The position numbers and the translations under genes are program-made. A DNA stretch of 64,000 bases from Bradyrhizobium diversitatis (GTDB lineage: Bacteria; Pseudomonadota; Alphaproteobacteria; Rhizobiales; Xanthobacteraceae), in contig NZ_JACEGD010000007.1 in NCBI RefSeq assembly GCF_016031635.1, positions 124,001-188,000 of the forward strand. The letters run 5' to 3'. Below are positions 44,596 to 54,220 of this stretch, one piece after another. Within the stretch, counting starts at the first letter, position 1. Each line of letters starts with the position of its first letter. Below the pieces are notes generated by a model. That model worked only from the letters and a program-made list of their open reading frames with translations, was not told the origin of the DNA and ran no database searches.

Positions 44596-45228
44596 GCGAC
44601 TTACCAATTGTAGTACGGAGCAGATCGGAAATGTTCCCGGCTTGCAGCGCCACCGGCGCACTGCAGACGACCGACCCCTTGGGTCACTTCGTTCAGCGCG
44701 CCACTCGCCGATCTTCGACCGGCGCCGTAACTGATCTGTGGTCCAGCGCTCCAATCGGGGCCGTCAGCTATGACGATATCGCCTGAAATCAGCCAGCATC
44801 GTGCCGCTGGCGGGATCGCTATCTCTCCAGGCCCGATCTTGTTCATCCATTCTCCCTATTCCTTGGATACTTGCCTGACGTGGTCGGGCGCCTTGGATCT
44901 GCGGAGCTTCGTAAGGAGGGCCGGCGGACATCACGCCTCTTTTGGCCGCTCCAGGAAATATGGATCATCACAATGAATAAACATCAGGGCCGATCGGACG
45001 CTCGCATGGGCCGCTGTTTGCAGTGCCGTCAGTATTGTCCTCCCCAAAACTGATGGAACGGATTTGCTATCCCTGTGCCCGCGCATTGTATCCCCGAAGG
45101 ATCTCGAGGAGATCGGCTTCTCAGCCCCGACGGGCTGCTGTGAGCAGCAAACGAGACGCGTGGTTTGGAGCGAAACGCAGTTCTTTGAGCGGATCAATTG
45201 CGCTGAACCGTACCAGGAGAGTTCACCG
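44596..45228. other. Intergenic stretch, nothing recognised
   Basis: About 630 bp with shadow frames only. Confidence 0.4.
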
Positions 45229-45489
45229 ATGCGCTGCCCGAAATGTGAGGCCGACAAATGGTACGAAGTTGCAACTCACGATCCCTGGAACGGTCGGCCA
45301 GTGCTCGCCTGCAGGATCTGCGGCGAATATGCCGAGCCCGAGGCGCTCAAACGTGAAGACGCGCACGATGTCATTGCCCGCGTGTTGGCGGCTGACTTGA
45401 TCGGTGAGGGCCAGCCTGACGCGCGGGCCATTGCGAGCAAGATTCTCCAAGCAATAGAGGATGCAGGTCTGACAATCAGGCGCCCCTGA
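45229..45489 (+). CDS. Small zinc-ribbon protein (86 aa)
   Basis: Two CxxC pairs (MRCPKCEADKWYEV and LACRICGEYAEP) form a zinc ribbon in the first 40 residues, followed by an acidic helical tail (REDAHDVIARVLAADLIGEG). ATG 45229 follows CAGGAGAG; the upstream part of the frame is not protein-like. Family unknown; it could bind nucleic acid or a protein partner. Confidence 0.6.
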   Translation: MRCPKCEADKWYEVATHDPWNGRPVLACRICGEYAEPEALKREDAHDVIARVLAADLIGEGQPDARAIASKILQAIEDAGLTIRRP

Positions 45490-45956
45490 CGTGATTCCGT
45501 CGACATACCTGATTCCGTTCTCGCGGAATCAGACACGTTTGGTGTCTCGTTCCAGGTTCTAAACGGTTCGGACACTGATGTCCGATTTCAAGCACACTGG
45601 CGTGCGGGACGGGCTGATGTCTGTCAAGAATCGGTGACGCGTTGCAAACCTGAGGCCCGCCCGGTCGGAACTTGACGGCGCGTGTAGAAATGCCCGCAGA
45701 CGTGGTCTCGACCGCAGCCATGACTATGGAGCCGCTTGTCCCCTCAATGCCGGTGAGCGAGGAGCGCATTTGGTTGTTTTCAGATTGAAATAAGCTCCAC
45801 CTGCCCATCGAAAGGGCTTGAACCTTACGCTGCGTAAGATTGTAGGCTTGCGGGTGCGGCGAAAGCTGGTTTGGCCTGCCACCGCCGAGATCATTGAGCC
45901 GCCAGAGCATCTGGCTATTCGCTTGACGTCTGCGGCTGTTGCTAAGGAAGAACCGA
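45490..45956. other. Gap holding MerR-type promoter D
   Basis: Apart from the promoter at 45818-45848 nothing is recognised. Confidence 0.45.
45818..45848 (+). promoter_or_regulatory. MerR-type promoter D
   Basis: TTGAAC and TAGGCT flank a 19-bp spacer with the perfect dyad TTACGCTGCGTAA, and GGGC precedes the -35. It lies 109 bp before a 61-residue gene at 45957. Confidence 0.75.
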
Positions 45957-46141
45957 TGATACCGGGGCGAATGACGACCACGCTCAACTCAATCGACCGC
46001 ATGTTTCTGAAGATTCGGGAACTGATCGACACAGACGACTCGATCCCGCTTGAGCTTCGTGCGTCACTGCACACGACACTGGACAGACATCTTCGCCTGG
46101 CAAAAGAAGGATTTTTCAAGACCCCTGTGAGAAGCCAATAA
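45957..46141 (+). CDS. Small helical protein under promoter D (61 aa)
   Basis: MIPGRMTTTLNSIDRMFLKI followed by DTDDSIPLELRASLHTTLDR is a compact helical protein; ATG at 45957 comes after AAGGAAG. The frame is open further upstream, through promoter D, but translation of the promoter is unlikely. Function unknown; likely a member of the MerR regulon. Confidence 0.5.
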
Positions 46142-46266
46142 GCGGCTTGTGTCGCCCGGCTCCTGCTCGGTTTGCCGCGGAGCCCGCGTCTCGGTGAAGT
46201 GGTCCGAATTCACAAGCATTTCCGCGGTAGCAAACATGGACCTTGTGGCAGCTTCTTTAGCGAGCG

Positions 46267-46651
46267 TCACCGCACGCCGATAAACTTGTGCGTCTGGATG
46301 CTGACGCGCCAGTTGCGTGCAGTTGCCTCTCGGATGCACAGCTCCGTCGCTTCCCGGTCCTGGCTCAACGGTTGTAGCCATATCACTGGCTTGAGCGCGT
46401 GATCGATAGGGAAGCTCAGCAGGTTTTGGATGTCGGCAGGCTTGCCCCGGGTGTTTGATCTCATGGGCGCGCCGCAAAGCCTCACCCAGAACAGATCGCC
46501 GACCCGGCATGCCGATCTTCGGGCTGACCGTCACCCATGTGGAGGGATTCGCCTGAATGGCTTCGGTGCCCGATGTCTCCAATTGCACCGAGAAGCCGGA
46601 GCCGACGAGCAACGTGGTCAATGGCCGCAGGTCGGAACGTCTTGGCCGCAA
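46267..46651 (-). pseudogene. queE: queE remnant (7-carboxy-7-deazaguanine synthase), 5' part lost
   Basis: Two frames, joined by a shift near 46450, give the C-terminal half of a radical-SAM QueE. The pieces are LTTLLVGSGFSVQLETSGTE, WVTVSPKIGMPG and ALRRAHEIKHP, then KPADIQNLLSFPIDHALKPV, IWLQPLSQDREATELCIREA and NWRVSIQTHKFIGVR, the normal QueE end. The upstream region with the radical-SAM cysteines (CxxxCxxC) is not recognisable. QueE makes a precursor of queuosine and archaeosine-like bases. The gene is therefore a dead fragment. Confidence 0.8.
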
Positions 46652-46742
46652 ATGTGCGAAACATCTTCAGATCGACCTGGTGGGGGCCGATGACGCCATG
46701 TCGTTGACGCTCCGGCTCGGTGCAGCGCATTGGCTGTGAGCT

Positions 46743-46991
46743 TCAGGTTGTCAGATGTTTCAGCATCGAGTTGCAGGCTTGCTCGGCATCGGCGAACGTT
46801 GTGAAGGGCGAGCCAGCGATCTTGATTGCGCTACGACTTCGATGAAGCGGGCGCCATGACGCTACATAGCCGGGACGTCCGTGAAAGCCGTGGCCTGCGC
46901 GGCTCGCATAAGCGATCACGAAGGAGAAGCCATTTCCGCTTGCACTCCACACGTCCAAATGCTCAACGGCGCAGTGGAATCGCAGGATCAT
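46743..46991 (-). CDS. Small conserved island protein (82 aa)
   Basis: MILRFHCAVEHLDVWSASGNGFSFVIAYASRAG, then GRPGYVASWRPLHRSRSAIKIAGSPFTTFADAEQACNSML. I recall close relatives in many Bradyrhizobium islands as hypothetical proteins. The C-terminus (SPFxTFADAExACxxMLKHL) looks like a single-stranded nucleic acid or peptide-binding half-domain seen in short DUFs, but I cannot name one. Confidence 0.65.
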   Translation of the reverse strand: MILRFHCAVEHLDVWSASGNGFSFVIAYASRAGHGFHGRPGYVASWRPLHRSRSAIKIAGSPFTTFADAEQACNSMLKHLTT

Positions 46992-47109
46992 CGCCAGTCT
47001 TAGCCTGCAACTTTCGGCTTAACGCTCTTTCCACCCACCTACTCTGCCCGGCGCAAGCTCGTCGACGGCCGCTGCTCGTCATTGCTGATCGCCCGAACCT
47101 CTCCCCGAA

Positions 47110-47952
47110 TCATAAGCCTCGGGCCAGAGCGGCAAGCTCGGTTTCAAGCTTGGGCTTCTGCTTGAAAATGGCGTCGATCAACGCTTGCGCCGGCTGCTCG
47201 GCAGCATCCACGATGGCTGCCTTCTCAGCGCGCGCTGAGGGCGCGAAAACGCGTTTTACAACGGTCGGAGAACCTTTGAGACCGCATTTGGAGATATCCT
47301 CGACGCCCGCCTCCTGGGCGTTCCATTTTACAATCGGCGCTCGGGCTGCGCGCAAAGCATCTGCCATTGCGCCACGGCGAATCTGGTTGGTCGCCTCCAT
47401 CATGGTGATGAGCGACGGCAGGCTTGCGCGCAGCACCTGGGTGCCGCCCTCGGAGCGCCGCTCCGCTTCGATTGTGCGGGCGGTGAGATCGATGGTCATG
47501 ATCTTGGCGACATAGGTTAGCTGTTGCACAGCAAGCCGCCTTGCGATACCTGGCCCGACCTGCGCGGTGTCACCATCGATCGTCTGCTTGCCCGTGAATA
47601 TGAGGTCAGGCTGGCCATAATCCTTGCCGATCTTGCGGATGGCGGTCGCGAGTGCGTAGGTGGTTGCCAGGGTATCCGCACCCGCGAAGCAACGGTCGGT
47701 CAGCAGCACCGCGCGATCGGCGCCAAAAGTCAGGGCTTTCCGTAGAGTGTCCTCGGCCGAGGGTGGGCCCATTGTAAGGACGGTGATCTCACCACCAAAC
47801 TTGTCGCGCAGATCGAGCGCAGCTTCGAGCGCGAACAGGTCGTAAGGATTGATGATGGTTGGCACGCCCTGGCGCATGATCGTGTTGGTCACAGGGTGCA
47901 CGCGGATCTGTGCGGAATCAGGGACCTGCTTGATGCAGACGACGTTGTGCAT
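47110..47952 (-). CDS. fixA: FixA, electron-transfer flavoprotein beta subunit
   Basis: A 280-residue ETF beta-type protein with the FixA start (MHNVVCIKQVPDSAQIRVHP), NPYDLFALEAALDLRDKFG, VLLTDRCFAGADTLATTY, LIFTGKQTIDGDTAQVGPG and KRVFAPSARAEK. With FixB and FixCX it bifurcates electrons to supply low-potential reductant to nitrogenase. The fixBCX genes are not in the window; none follows to the left. It has its own RpoN promoter 39 bp upstream and a NifA site between it and nifA, so it is switched on in bacteroids. Confidence 0.96.
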   Translation of the reverse strand: MHNVVCIKQVPDSAQIRVHPVTNTIMRQGVPTIINPYDLFALEAALDLRDKFGGEITVLTMGPPSAEDTLRKALTFGADRAVLLTDRCFAGADTLATTYALATAIRKIGKDYGQPDLIFTGKQTIDGDTAQVGPGIARRLAVQQLTYVAKIMTIDLTARTIEAERRSEGGTQVLRASLPSLITMMEATNQIRRGAMADALRAARAPIVKWNAQEAGVEDISKCGLKGSPTVVKRVFAPSARAEKAAIVDAAEQPAQALIDAIFKQKPKLETELAALARGL

Positions 47953-47990
47953 GTGCCCCTCCAGGAACTTTCGAAATCCGGAGAGAGCAC

Positions 47991-48006
47991 AGCAAATGTC
48001 GTACCA
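47991..48006 (-). promoter_or_regulatory. RpoN (-24/-12) promoter of fixA
   Basis: Minus strand TGGTACGACATTTGCT fits TGGCACGNNNNTTGC with one mismatch in the -24 part. It lies 39 bp upstream of the fixA start. Confidence 0.85.
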
Positions 48007-48113
48007 TTTGGCCGTTCAAGGCATGAGTCGATGAAAACAGGGAGTTCTGGGGGCCTGACGTGCTCCAACACGTGCAGGTGCATTTCGGACATTCGTCGTC
48101 ATCGCGACAGCGC

Positions 48114-48129
48114 TGTGTGCGCAGCGACA
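48114..48129. promoter_or_regulatory. NifA upstream activator site of fixA
   Basis: TGT-GTGCGCAGCG-ACA is a perfect TGT-N10-ACA, placed 108 bp upstream of the fixA -24 element, the usual distance. It lies between the nifA stop and fixA. Confidence 0.8.
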
Positions 48130-48138
48130 CCACACCGC

Positions 48139-49905
48139 TCAGAAGCGCTTGATCTCGATGCCGTATTTCCTCAGCGCGTAGCCGATCTGGCGGGGAGTAA
48201 CACCAAGCAGGCGCGCCGCCTTTGCCTGAACCCAACCCGATCGCTCCATGGCCGCGATGACGCGCTCGGGATCGGTCATCTGTCCGGTACTTACGAGTGC
48301 CGCGCCGGCTGGCCCCAGCCCAGCCTGCTCGTCCCGGACAGGCGGGACAACGCCCGCAACTGACCGACCAGCTTCAACCCCGGCGCTGTTCGCCTTTGGG
48401 GTCCCTGCGCCGGCCGGCCGCGCATGCAGCGGCACGTCTTCCGATCCGCCCTTCCACAGCATCGCCGAAAGGCACTGGCCATGGCAGCAGGCAAAGTCCT
48501 CTCTGCAGATTGAGGGGCCTGGGGCGAGGGTTGCTGTCCGCTGCACGCAATTTTCGAGTTCGCGGACGTTACCCGGAAACCCGCAATTCATCAGGATGTC
48601 CGTCGCACTTTGATCGAACGTCAACGTGCGGCCGTTTTCACTGTTGAACTTCCTGAGAAACTCCGCGGCCAGCAGCGGAATGTCACTGCGCCTTTCGCGC
48701 AATGGCGGCAGCAGCAAGGGAACGACGCTGACACGGTAATAGAGGTCAGCGCGGAACCCGTTATTTGCTACTGCCTCCTCCAGGTTTCTGTTCGTGGCGG
48801 CAATTACGCGGACGTCGACTTTAATGGTCTGATTGCTGCCGACACGCTCGAATTCCTGCTCCTGCAAGACGCGCAGCAGCTTTGCCTGAAACGAGGGCGA
48901 GATCTCGCCGATCTCGTCCAGAAACAGCGTTCCCTTGTCGGCCAGCTCAAAGCGCCCCTTGCGTGAATTGAAGGCGCCGGTAAAGGCACCTTTCTCATGG
49001 CCGAACAATTCGGACTCCAGAACCGTCTCGGGAAGTGCCGCACAGTTGAGCTTGATGAACGGCCGCTTGGAGCGCGCCGAGAGGGCGTGAATAGCCTTGG
49101 CCACCAGCTCCTTCCCGGTACCGGATTCGCCGCGCAGCAGGACCGTGCTATTCGATTTGGCAACCACCGCGATTTTGTCGAGCAGCGCGCGCAGCGCCGG
49201 ACTATCGCCAATAATGCCTTCCACATTGACCTTCTTGCGCTCGCGCGCGGGTTGCTGGATTTCGGCCAATTGTTTTTGTAATCGATCCTTTTCCGCCATC
49301 AATCGCTCGCGGTCAGTCGCGAAGAGCCGATGCAGCTTCACCGTCTGCCCAACCAGATTAGCGATCATGGTGAGAAGTCTCACGTCGTACTCGAGCCGTA
49401 CGCTTGAGCTGTCGTCCAGAACACGGTCGATGGTCAGCGCGCCAACGGCTTTCGCGTCGATCCGAATGGGAACGCCGATGAACGAGACCCGTGCGTTGTC
49501 GGTGGCACCGAGCACCTCGAGGTCGGCCGTAGTGAACGCCGAGTGGGCTGCGATGTCCTCGGCCACGAGCGGCATGTCCGTCGCCATGATCTGATCGATT
49601 GCTCTCGGTGGCAGGCGCATCCGGTACCGCTCGTCGCTGCCTTCGGTCCAGCCGACGCCGACCGTAATGTCTGGCTGGCCATCGTTGTCGAAAAGCGAGA
49701 CGATGCCGTGCCGCATCTGAACAAACGAATGCAGAATATCAACGACGTTGGCCAACGTGACTTCGAGCCGGCAGGGGGCGGTGAGTATCTTCGAGATTTC
49801 GAAGATCCCGACGACCGCGCTTTCGTGCAGTGTCACAATGGGAACAGTTTGGTTCGTCTCCGACACTGAGTCAGGCCTTTGGTGTGCGGAAGCGATGTTC
49901 AACAT
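48139..49905 (-). CDS. nifA: NifA, oxygen-sensitive activator of nitrogen-fixation genes
   Basis: A 588-residue enhancer-binding protein. N-terminal GAF domain (about 25-190); AAA+ domain with Walker A GESGTGKELVAKAI, RpoN-contact loop GAFTGA, Walker B GTLFLDEIGE, second loop CGFPGNVRELENCVQR; then an inter-domain Cys cluster (CREDFACCHGQC) and a C-terminal helix-turn-helix (AMERSGWVQAKAARLLGVTPRQIGYALRKYGIEIKRF). The Cys cluster is the metal/oxygen switch typical of rhizobial NifA, so no NifL is needed. In B. japonicum it sits behind fixR; here fixR is 27 kb away. No clear RpoN promoter was found upstream, so its transcription is unclear. Confidence 0.97.
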   Translation of the reverse strand: MLNIASAHQRPDSVSETNQTVPIVTLHESAVVGIFEISKILTAPCRLEVTLANVVDILHSFVQMRHGIVSLFDNDGQPDITVGVGWTEGSDERYRMRLPPRAIDQIMATDMPLVAEDIAAHSAFTTADLEVLGATDNARVSFIGVPIRIDAKAVGALTIDRVLDDSSSVRLEYDVRLLTMIANLVGQTVKLHRLFATDRERLMAEKDRLQKQLAEIQQPARERKKVNVEGIIGDSPALRALLDKIAVVAKSNSTVLLRGESGTGKELVAKAIHALSARSKRPFIKLNCAALPETVLESELFGHEKGAFTGAFNSRKGRFELADKGTLFLDEIGEISPSFQAKLLRVLQEQEFERVGSNQTIKVDVRVIAATNRNLEEAVANNGFRADLYYRVSVVPLLLPPLRERRSDIPLLAAEFLRKFNSENGRTLTFDQSATDILMNCGFPGNVRELENCVQRTATLAPGPSICREDFACCHGQCLSAMLWKGGSEDVPLHARPAGAGTPKANSAGVEAGRSVAGVVPPVRDEQAGLGPAGAALVSTGQMTDPERVIAAMERSGWVQAKAARLLGVTPRQIGYALRKYGIEIKRF

Positions 49906-51679
49906 GACGACGTCTCCGTTATTCTCAGCATCCTCCCTACATCGTGTCTGGATTTTGCGAGTTTGATGCTGCGTCTGATGCTCGTGCGCAATTCATGGAC
50001 GCCGCCAAGAGATAACGCTCTTTCATGGCACCACTATAAACGCATCGTGGTCTTAACGTTTTTGTTACGAGGTTGTCCTGCGTTCGCAGTGCACTGCACG
50101 AGTTCCAACAATCTTGCGTAGATCGTCTACATTTTTCCGACGCCATCTGTAACCGACCGCGAGCCGTCGGCAACCGTTGAGTAGCAACTTGATGCACGCG
50201 TCATCTTTTTCCCGATCAGAACGGGATTTTTTCCCGGCCACACATTGGAATACGGCGCTCGCGGTCTCTTCTGGTGCAGCCCACGCGAAGAGCGCCGATG
50301 TTTTGCAGGCACGCTCATTCCCTATATGCGACAAAACACCTGCTCGCGCATGAAATCGCATTGCCGGAAACCTGACGCGATGTGTTGATGCGTGCGATTT
50401 CGCGCGTGCGACTCTGGAACTTCGCTCTGTAAAGAGGCTGACCACTGCTTGCAAGGCAGGTGAGCGCGCAAGCGCCGGCGATCACAATATCGATGTCGGC
50501 ATTGCTCTTAGCCAACGAACAGGAAGACGCGGTTCACATCGGCTCCCCGATTCCAATTGGAATCGGTCGGGCCAAATCTCGACTGAATTCGTCAACGACG
50601 AGCTTGGTGACGTCCGGCGCCGGCGCAGGAATGCCGCCAGTGTCGATCGAGACATGCAATGGCGCTCGCAAGCCAGTCATCGACGCCGATCGCGGCGACT
50701 CTTTGCCGCCGATAGCTGCCGCGATTGGCCTCGATCCTGACGGTGATCGCAGGGTCGCACCTGTATCGCTCAAGTCGAAGCGGCGGATGTGTGCAGAGGG
50801 CCACCAGCGAGCTGGCTCTCCGGGACGGCACTCCCGCGAGGAGCTCGGGATTGCGTGAGGGCGCGGCCGGGACCAGCGTCTTGTGTGTCCTCGCTCGGGA
50901 TATTGCCTTCGAAACGCGTGAGGCCGACGGGCGCCAGCGGTCGGCCCCGGCCGACTGAATAACCCACGTTCTTCGGCAAGATCGGGACACAAGCACACAC
51001 CTTCTAACGCCACCCCGTGGGCGCGTTGCAGGATCTGGGCTACAGCGATCAACACCGCAACAATTCGCAGCCAAAGGTCGTCTCGCGAACGGGCGGGGAC
51101 TCAGGAGATCGGCTGTGTTTGCTTTCTGACAAAGGGCCAGGATTCCAACAGTCGATTGCCCGAGAGCCGTCCGAGGCGCTCGCCCTCACGCCCGAGCCCG
51201 TGCCTTGATGCCGCCCGAACGGCCGTTGATTTGCCGCACACGCTCTCATGCGCCCCCGGCGCCAGTCACAACGAGCATTCAGCCACAAGCTTGCACGAAT
51301 TTTGGGACGAACACCTCGACAGCACTTGATTCGCACGTAGCGTCAAATTGTAGGTTCGGCAAACAGGTCGCCACGGCCTCTAGAAAAACCGGCGTAGGCC
51401 AGTGCCTCGCCCGGGAGCATCGCATGACGCCGCCACGCATGTACCGATCTTTAAGCCAAGGCTTGCGGCTCGAGCACGCTGGGCCAGTGCTCGCAACATC
51501 GCGCACCAGAAACCAGGTCGTTCTTGGGAGGCGCAGCACTTCAAGCGCCGACATTTGGCTCGTGCACCGCCAACGCCCCAGGCGCCGCCACGCCAGGTGT
51601 GCAAAACGGACTTCTCGTTAGACCGTCTCAGGACACTCTCAATGGCGACTGCCGTCTGCGCATCAAGAGGGAACACAAT
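49906..51679. other. Long upstream region of nifA and hisC-like gene
   Basis: About 1.8 kb without a supported gene. It contains MerR-type promoter E (51326-51356) and, probably, the nifA promoter, although no GG-N10-GC element was convincing. Frames such as 51205-51621 and 50534-51055 look like shadows. Confidence 0.45.
51326..51356 (+). promoter_or_regulatory. MerR-type promoter E
   Basis: TTGATT and TAGGTT flank a 19-bp spacer with ACGTAGCGT. It lies 324 bp upstream of the aminotransferase gene. Confidence 0.7.
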
Positions 51680-52780
51680 ATGGTCGATGTAAAACTGCAA
51701 GCTGTGCTCTCTTCTCTTGCGCAGCCGGCTAAAGACCTGGAAGCCCAGTCGCCCGGCCAGCGGGCGCCAGATGCGCGTTACGTGAAGCTAAACACCAATG
51801 AGAATCCATTTCCACTACCAACAATGGTATGGCGAAGTGCGATCTCGGCGCTCGAGCGTCAGTATCTGTATCCGGAAGACGACAACATCGGTTTGAGGGA
51901 GGCTGCCGCCGATGCCTACGGCCTCTCAAAGGACCATGTGATCGCCGGCAACGGATCGTCGGAGCTTCTCGGCCTGATCTACAGGGCCTTTCTTGGGCCG
52001 GGCGACAGCGTCGCAATGATGTCTCCCGGGTTTTCGTTCAATCGTAAGCTAGCTGTGTTGCAGAGCGCCAAATTTCTCGAAGTTTCGTGGAGCGACTCGC
52101 ATTCGATCCCGATTGATCAGTTGCTGTTCGGTCCGGCAAAGGATGCCAAGTTCATCTTGTTGGCTAATCCCAACAATCCGACTGGGACGTTCGCCCCCAT
52201 CGCCGATATCGAACGTCTCGTTGCACAGTCCGAGCGCTTAGTCGTGCTGGATGAAGCCTATGTCGACTTCGCACCTGATAACGGTCTAAGGCTCGTCCGC
52301 CGCCACCCCAATCTCCTGCTCTTGAGAACTTTATCGAAGAGCTATGCGGCGGCAGGCATTCGCGTCGGATTCGGCCTTGGTCATCCAGAGGTCATTGGAC
52401 GACTGAGAAACATCCAGAACGTCTTCAACATGAATGTCATAGCGCATGCGGTAGGCGTCAGCATCCTTGCCCATCGCGCGGCCTACGAAGACAACCACAG
52501 GCACATCAAGCACGAGAGAGAACGAGTTACGGCCGCACTGCATCAATTCGGGTTCTGTGTGGCGCCTTCCCATACCAATTTCTTGCTGGCGCGTGTGCCG
52601 AACGGACAGGACGGCAGGTGGTGGCAGGCCGCGCTGGAGAGAGACGGGATACTGGTTGCTGTATTTACAGATGACGGCCTCGACCACTGCATCCGCATCA
52701 GCATCGGCACGACGGCGCAAATGGACTCATTTTTAGCAGCGGTCGCCGCGATTTCAGAACGCCTGAAACGAGATGAATAG
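51680..52780 (+). CDS. HisC-like histidinol-phosphate/aromatic aminotransferase
   Basis: A 366-residue fold-type I aminotransferase of the HisC group: VKLNTNENPFPLPT, VIAGNGSSELLGLIYRAF, ILLANPNNPTGTF, LVVLDEAYVDFA, LRTLSKSYAAAGIRVGF with the PLP Lys, and RVPNGQDGRWWQAALERDGI. ATG 51680 has GAGGGAA upstream. It could serve histidine or phenylalanine synthesis, but the genome surely has a housekeeping hisC, so an island copy more likely makes a special amine or amino acid. A MerR-type promoter lies 324 bp upstream. The next gene is a luciferase-like monooxygenase 291 bp away. Confidence 0.88.
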   Translation: MVDVKLQAVLSSLAQPAKDLEAQSPGQRAPDARYVKLNTNENPFPLPTMVWRSAISALERQYLYPEDDNIGLREAAADAYGLSKDHVIAGNGSSELLGLIYRAFLGPGDSVAMMSPGFSFNRKLAVLQSAKFLEVSWSDSHSIPIDQLLFGPAKDAKFILLANPNNPTGTFAPIADIERLVAQSERLVVLDEAYVDFAPDNGLRLVRRHPNLLLLRTLSKSYAAAGIRVGFGLGHPEVIGRLRNIQNVFNMNVIAHAVGVSILAHRAAYEDNHRHIKHERERVTAALHQFGFCVAPSHTNFLLARVPNGQDGRWWQAALERDGILVAVFTDDGLDHCIRISIGTTAQMDSFLAAVAAISERLKRDE

Positions 52781-53071
52781 CCAACGGCGCGCCGATGTCC
52801 GCTCATTTCATTATACCGCCGATGGAACGAGACGGCGACGAGAGCGGCTCGAGCCAAGCAGAGATCGCTTGCAGCTGACGGCCAAGAGGCCGCGCATAGA
52901 GCGCCTCCCCCTGCGCATGTTGCAGAGCCGAAGCGAGACCACGATGTCGTGCGCCCGATGGCATGGGCGATCGAGGTCGCGACCCGATGGTCGCGAGATG
53001 CGCCGACAATAAGTACGGCCCCTAAGCCCCCCGGAAACGAGCAGGCAGTCGCCCCTTAAGGATTTCATCTG

Positions 53072-54097
53072 ATGACACACCGGCCTTCGTTAAAACTCAC
53101 CTGCGGCATTTTCGATCACCTGGACGACGACGGCCGCGATGTTGGTCGTCAATACGAAGATCGCCTGGTCCTGGCGGAGGCATACGACCGCCTCGGCTTC
53201 TATGCGTACCACGTGGCCGAGCACCACTGCACGCCCCATGGAAGAAGCCCTTCGCCCAGTCTTTTCCTGTCGAGTGCCGCGCAGCGTACGCGGCACCTTC
53301 GTCTCGGCCCATTGGTCATGCTGCTTAACCTCTATCATCCGCTGCGCGCATTTGAGGAGATCTGCATGCTTGATCAGTTGAGCGGCGGCAGGCTCGAGCT
53401 GGGTCTCGGACGGGGCGCTCTTCCAGTCGAACTAGGCTATTTTGGTATTTCCGAGGACGTGGCGCCAAGCCGGTATGAGGAAGCCAATGACATTCTCCTG
53501 AAGGCTTTGAGGGGTGGAGCCCTGTCCTACCAAGGCCGACATTTCCAGCTGAACCAGGTTCCTCTGACATTAACCACGCATCAGCGTCCGTGTCCCCCAA
53601 TATGGGTGACCACCAATCGGCCCGAGACGGCCATCTGGGCCGCAGGCAATGGCGCAAACCTCGCCTGCGTTGGGCCCGCCGCCGGCGTCCGGAAAATTAC
53701 CGATGCCTACCACACGCATCGAGAGCGCAGTCCCAGCGCCCCTGATCGTGGGCCATTTGTTGGACTGCTGCGCATGATCGTGATTGGGCGATCTGAGGCG
53801 GACGCTTATTCCCTGGCCAGATCCGCTTACGAGCAATGGCTAACGAGCTTCAAATTCCTTTACGAGCTCAATGACATCCCGACGCCACAACCCCTTCCGC
53901 TGACATTCGAGGCGGCAATCGAGAGCGAATTGTGCGTCGTCGGAACGCCGACCTCTGTTCGAAACGTTCTGCTCAATCAGCTGGAGGAAGCAGGCGCAAA
54001 TTACCTGCTTTGTCAGGTCGCATTTGGCAATTTGCCGCTCGATGCCTCCCTCTACACCGCGAGGACGATCCAATCCGAATTGCTCGGTCAATCCTGA
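53072..54097 (+). CDS. Luciferase-like FMN-dependent monooxygenase
   Basis: A 341-residue LLM-class protein: LKLTCGIFDHLDDDGRDVG, AEAYDRLGFYAYHVAEHHC (the typical His/active-site helix), LRLGPLVMLLNLYHPLRAFEEICMLDQLSGGRLELGLGRG and the C-terminal VVGTPTSVRNVLLNQLEE. These enzymes use FMNH2 and O2 to oxidise small substrates. Substrate unknown. AAGGAT precedes the ATG at 53072. It may form a small pathway with the aminotransferase upstream and the cystathionine-lyase-like gene at 55881 (other strand). Confidence 0.88.
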   Translation: MTHRPSLKLTCGIFDHLDDDGRDVGRQYEDRLVLAEAYDRLGFYAYHVAEHHCTPHGRSPSPSLFLSSAAQRTRHLRLGPLVMLLNLYHPLRAFEEICMLDQLSGGRLELGLGRGALPVELGYFGISEDVAPSRYEEANDILLKALRGGALSYQGRHFQLNQVPLTLTTHQRPCPPIWVTTNRPETAIWAAGNGANLACVGPAAGVRKITDAYHTHRERSPSAPDRGPFVGLLRMIVIGRSEADAYSLARSAYEQWLTSFKFLYELNDIPTPQPLPLTFEAAIESELCVVGTPTSVRNVLLNQLEEAGANYLLCQVAFGNLPLDASLYTARTIQSELLGQS

Positions 54098-54220
54098 GGC
54101 ATCATTCCGCTGCTTCGACAGCAGCTCGTCTTCGCTCGCCCGCGTTTCGTCAATGCGCGGAACGGACCACGACGTCGACCTTCGCCTACTCGACCAGGCG
54201 TTGGTCGCGCTGAAACAGCA

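Noticed and set aside
46826..47515. Plus-strand frame of 229 codons
   Set aside because: Antisense to fixA over most of its length; a shadow frame.
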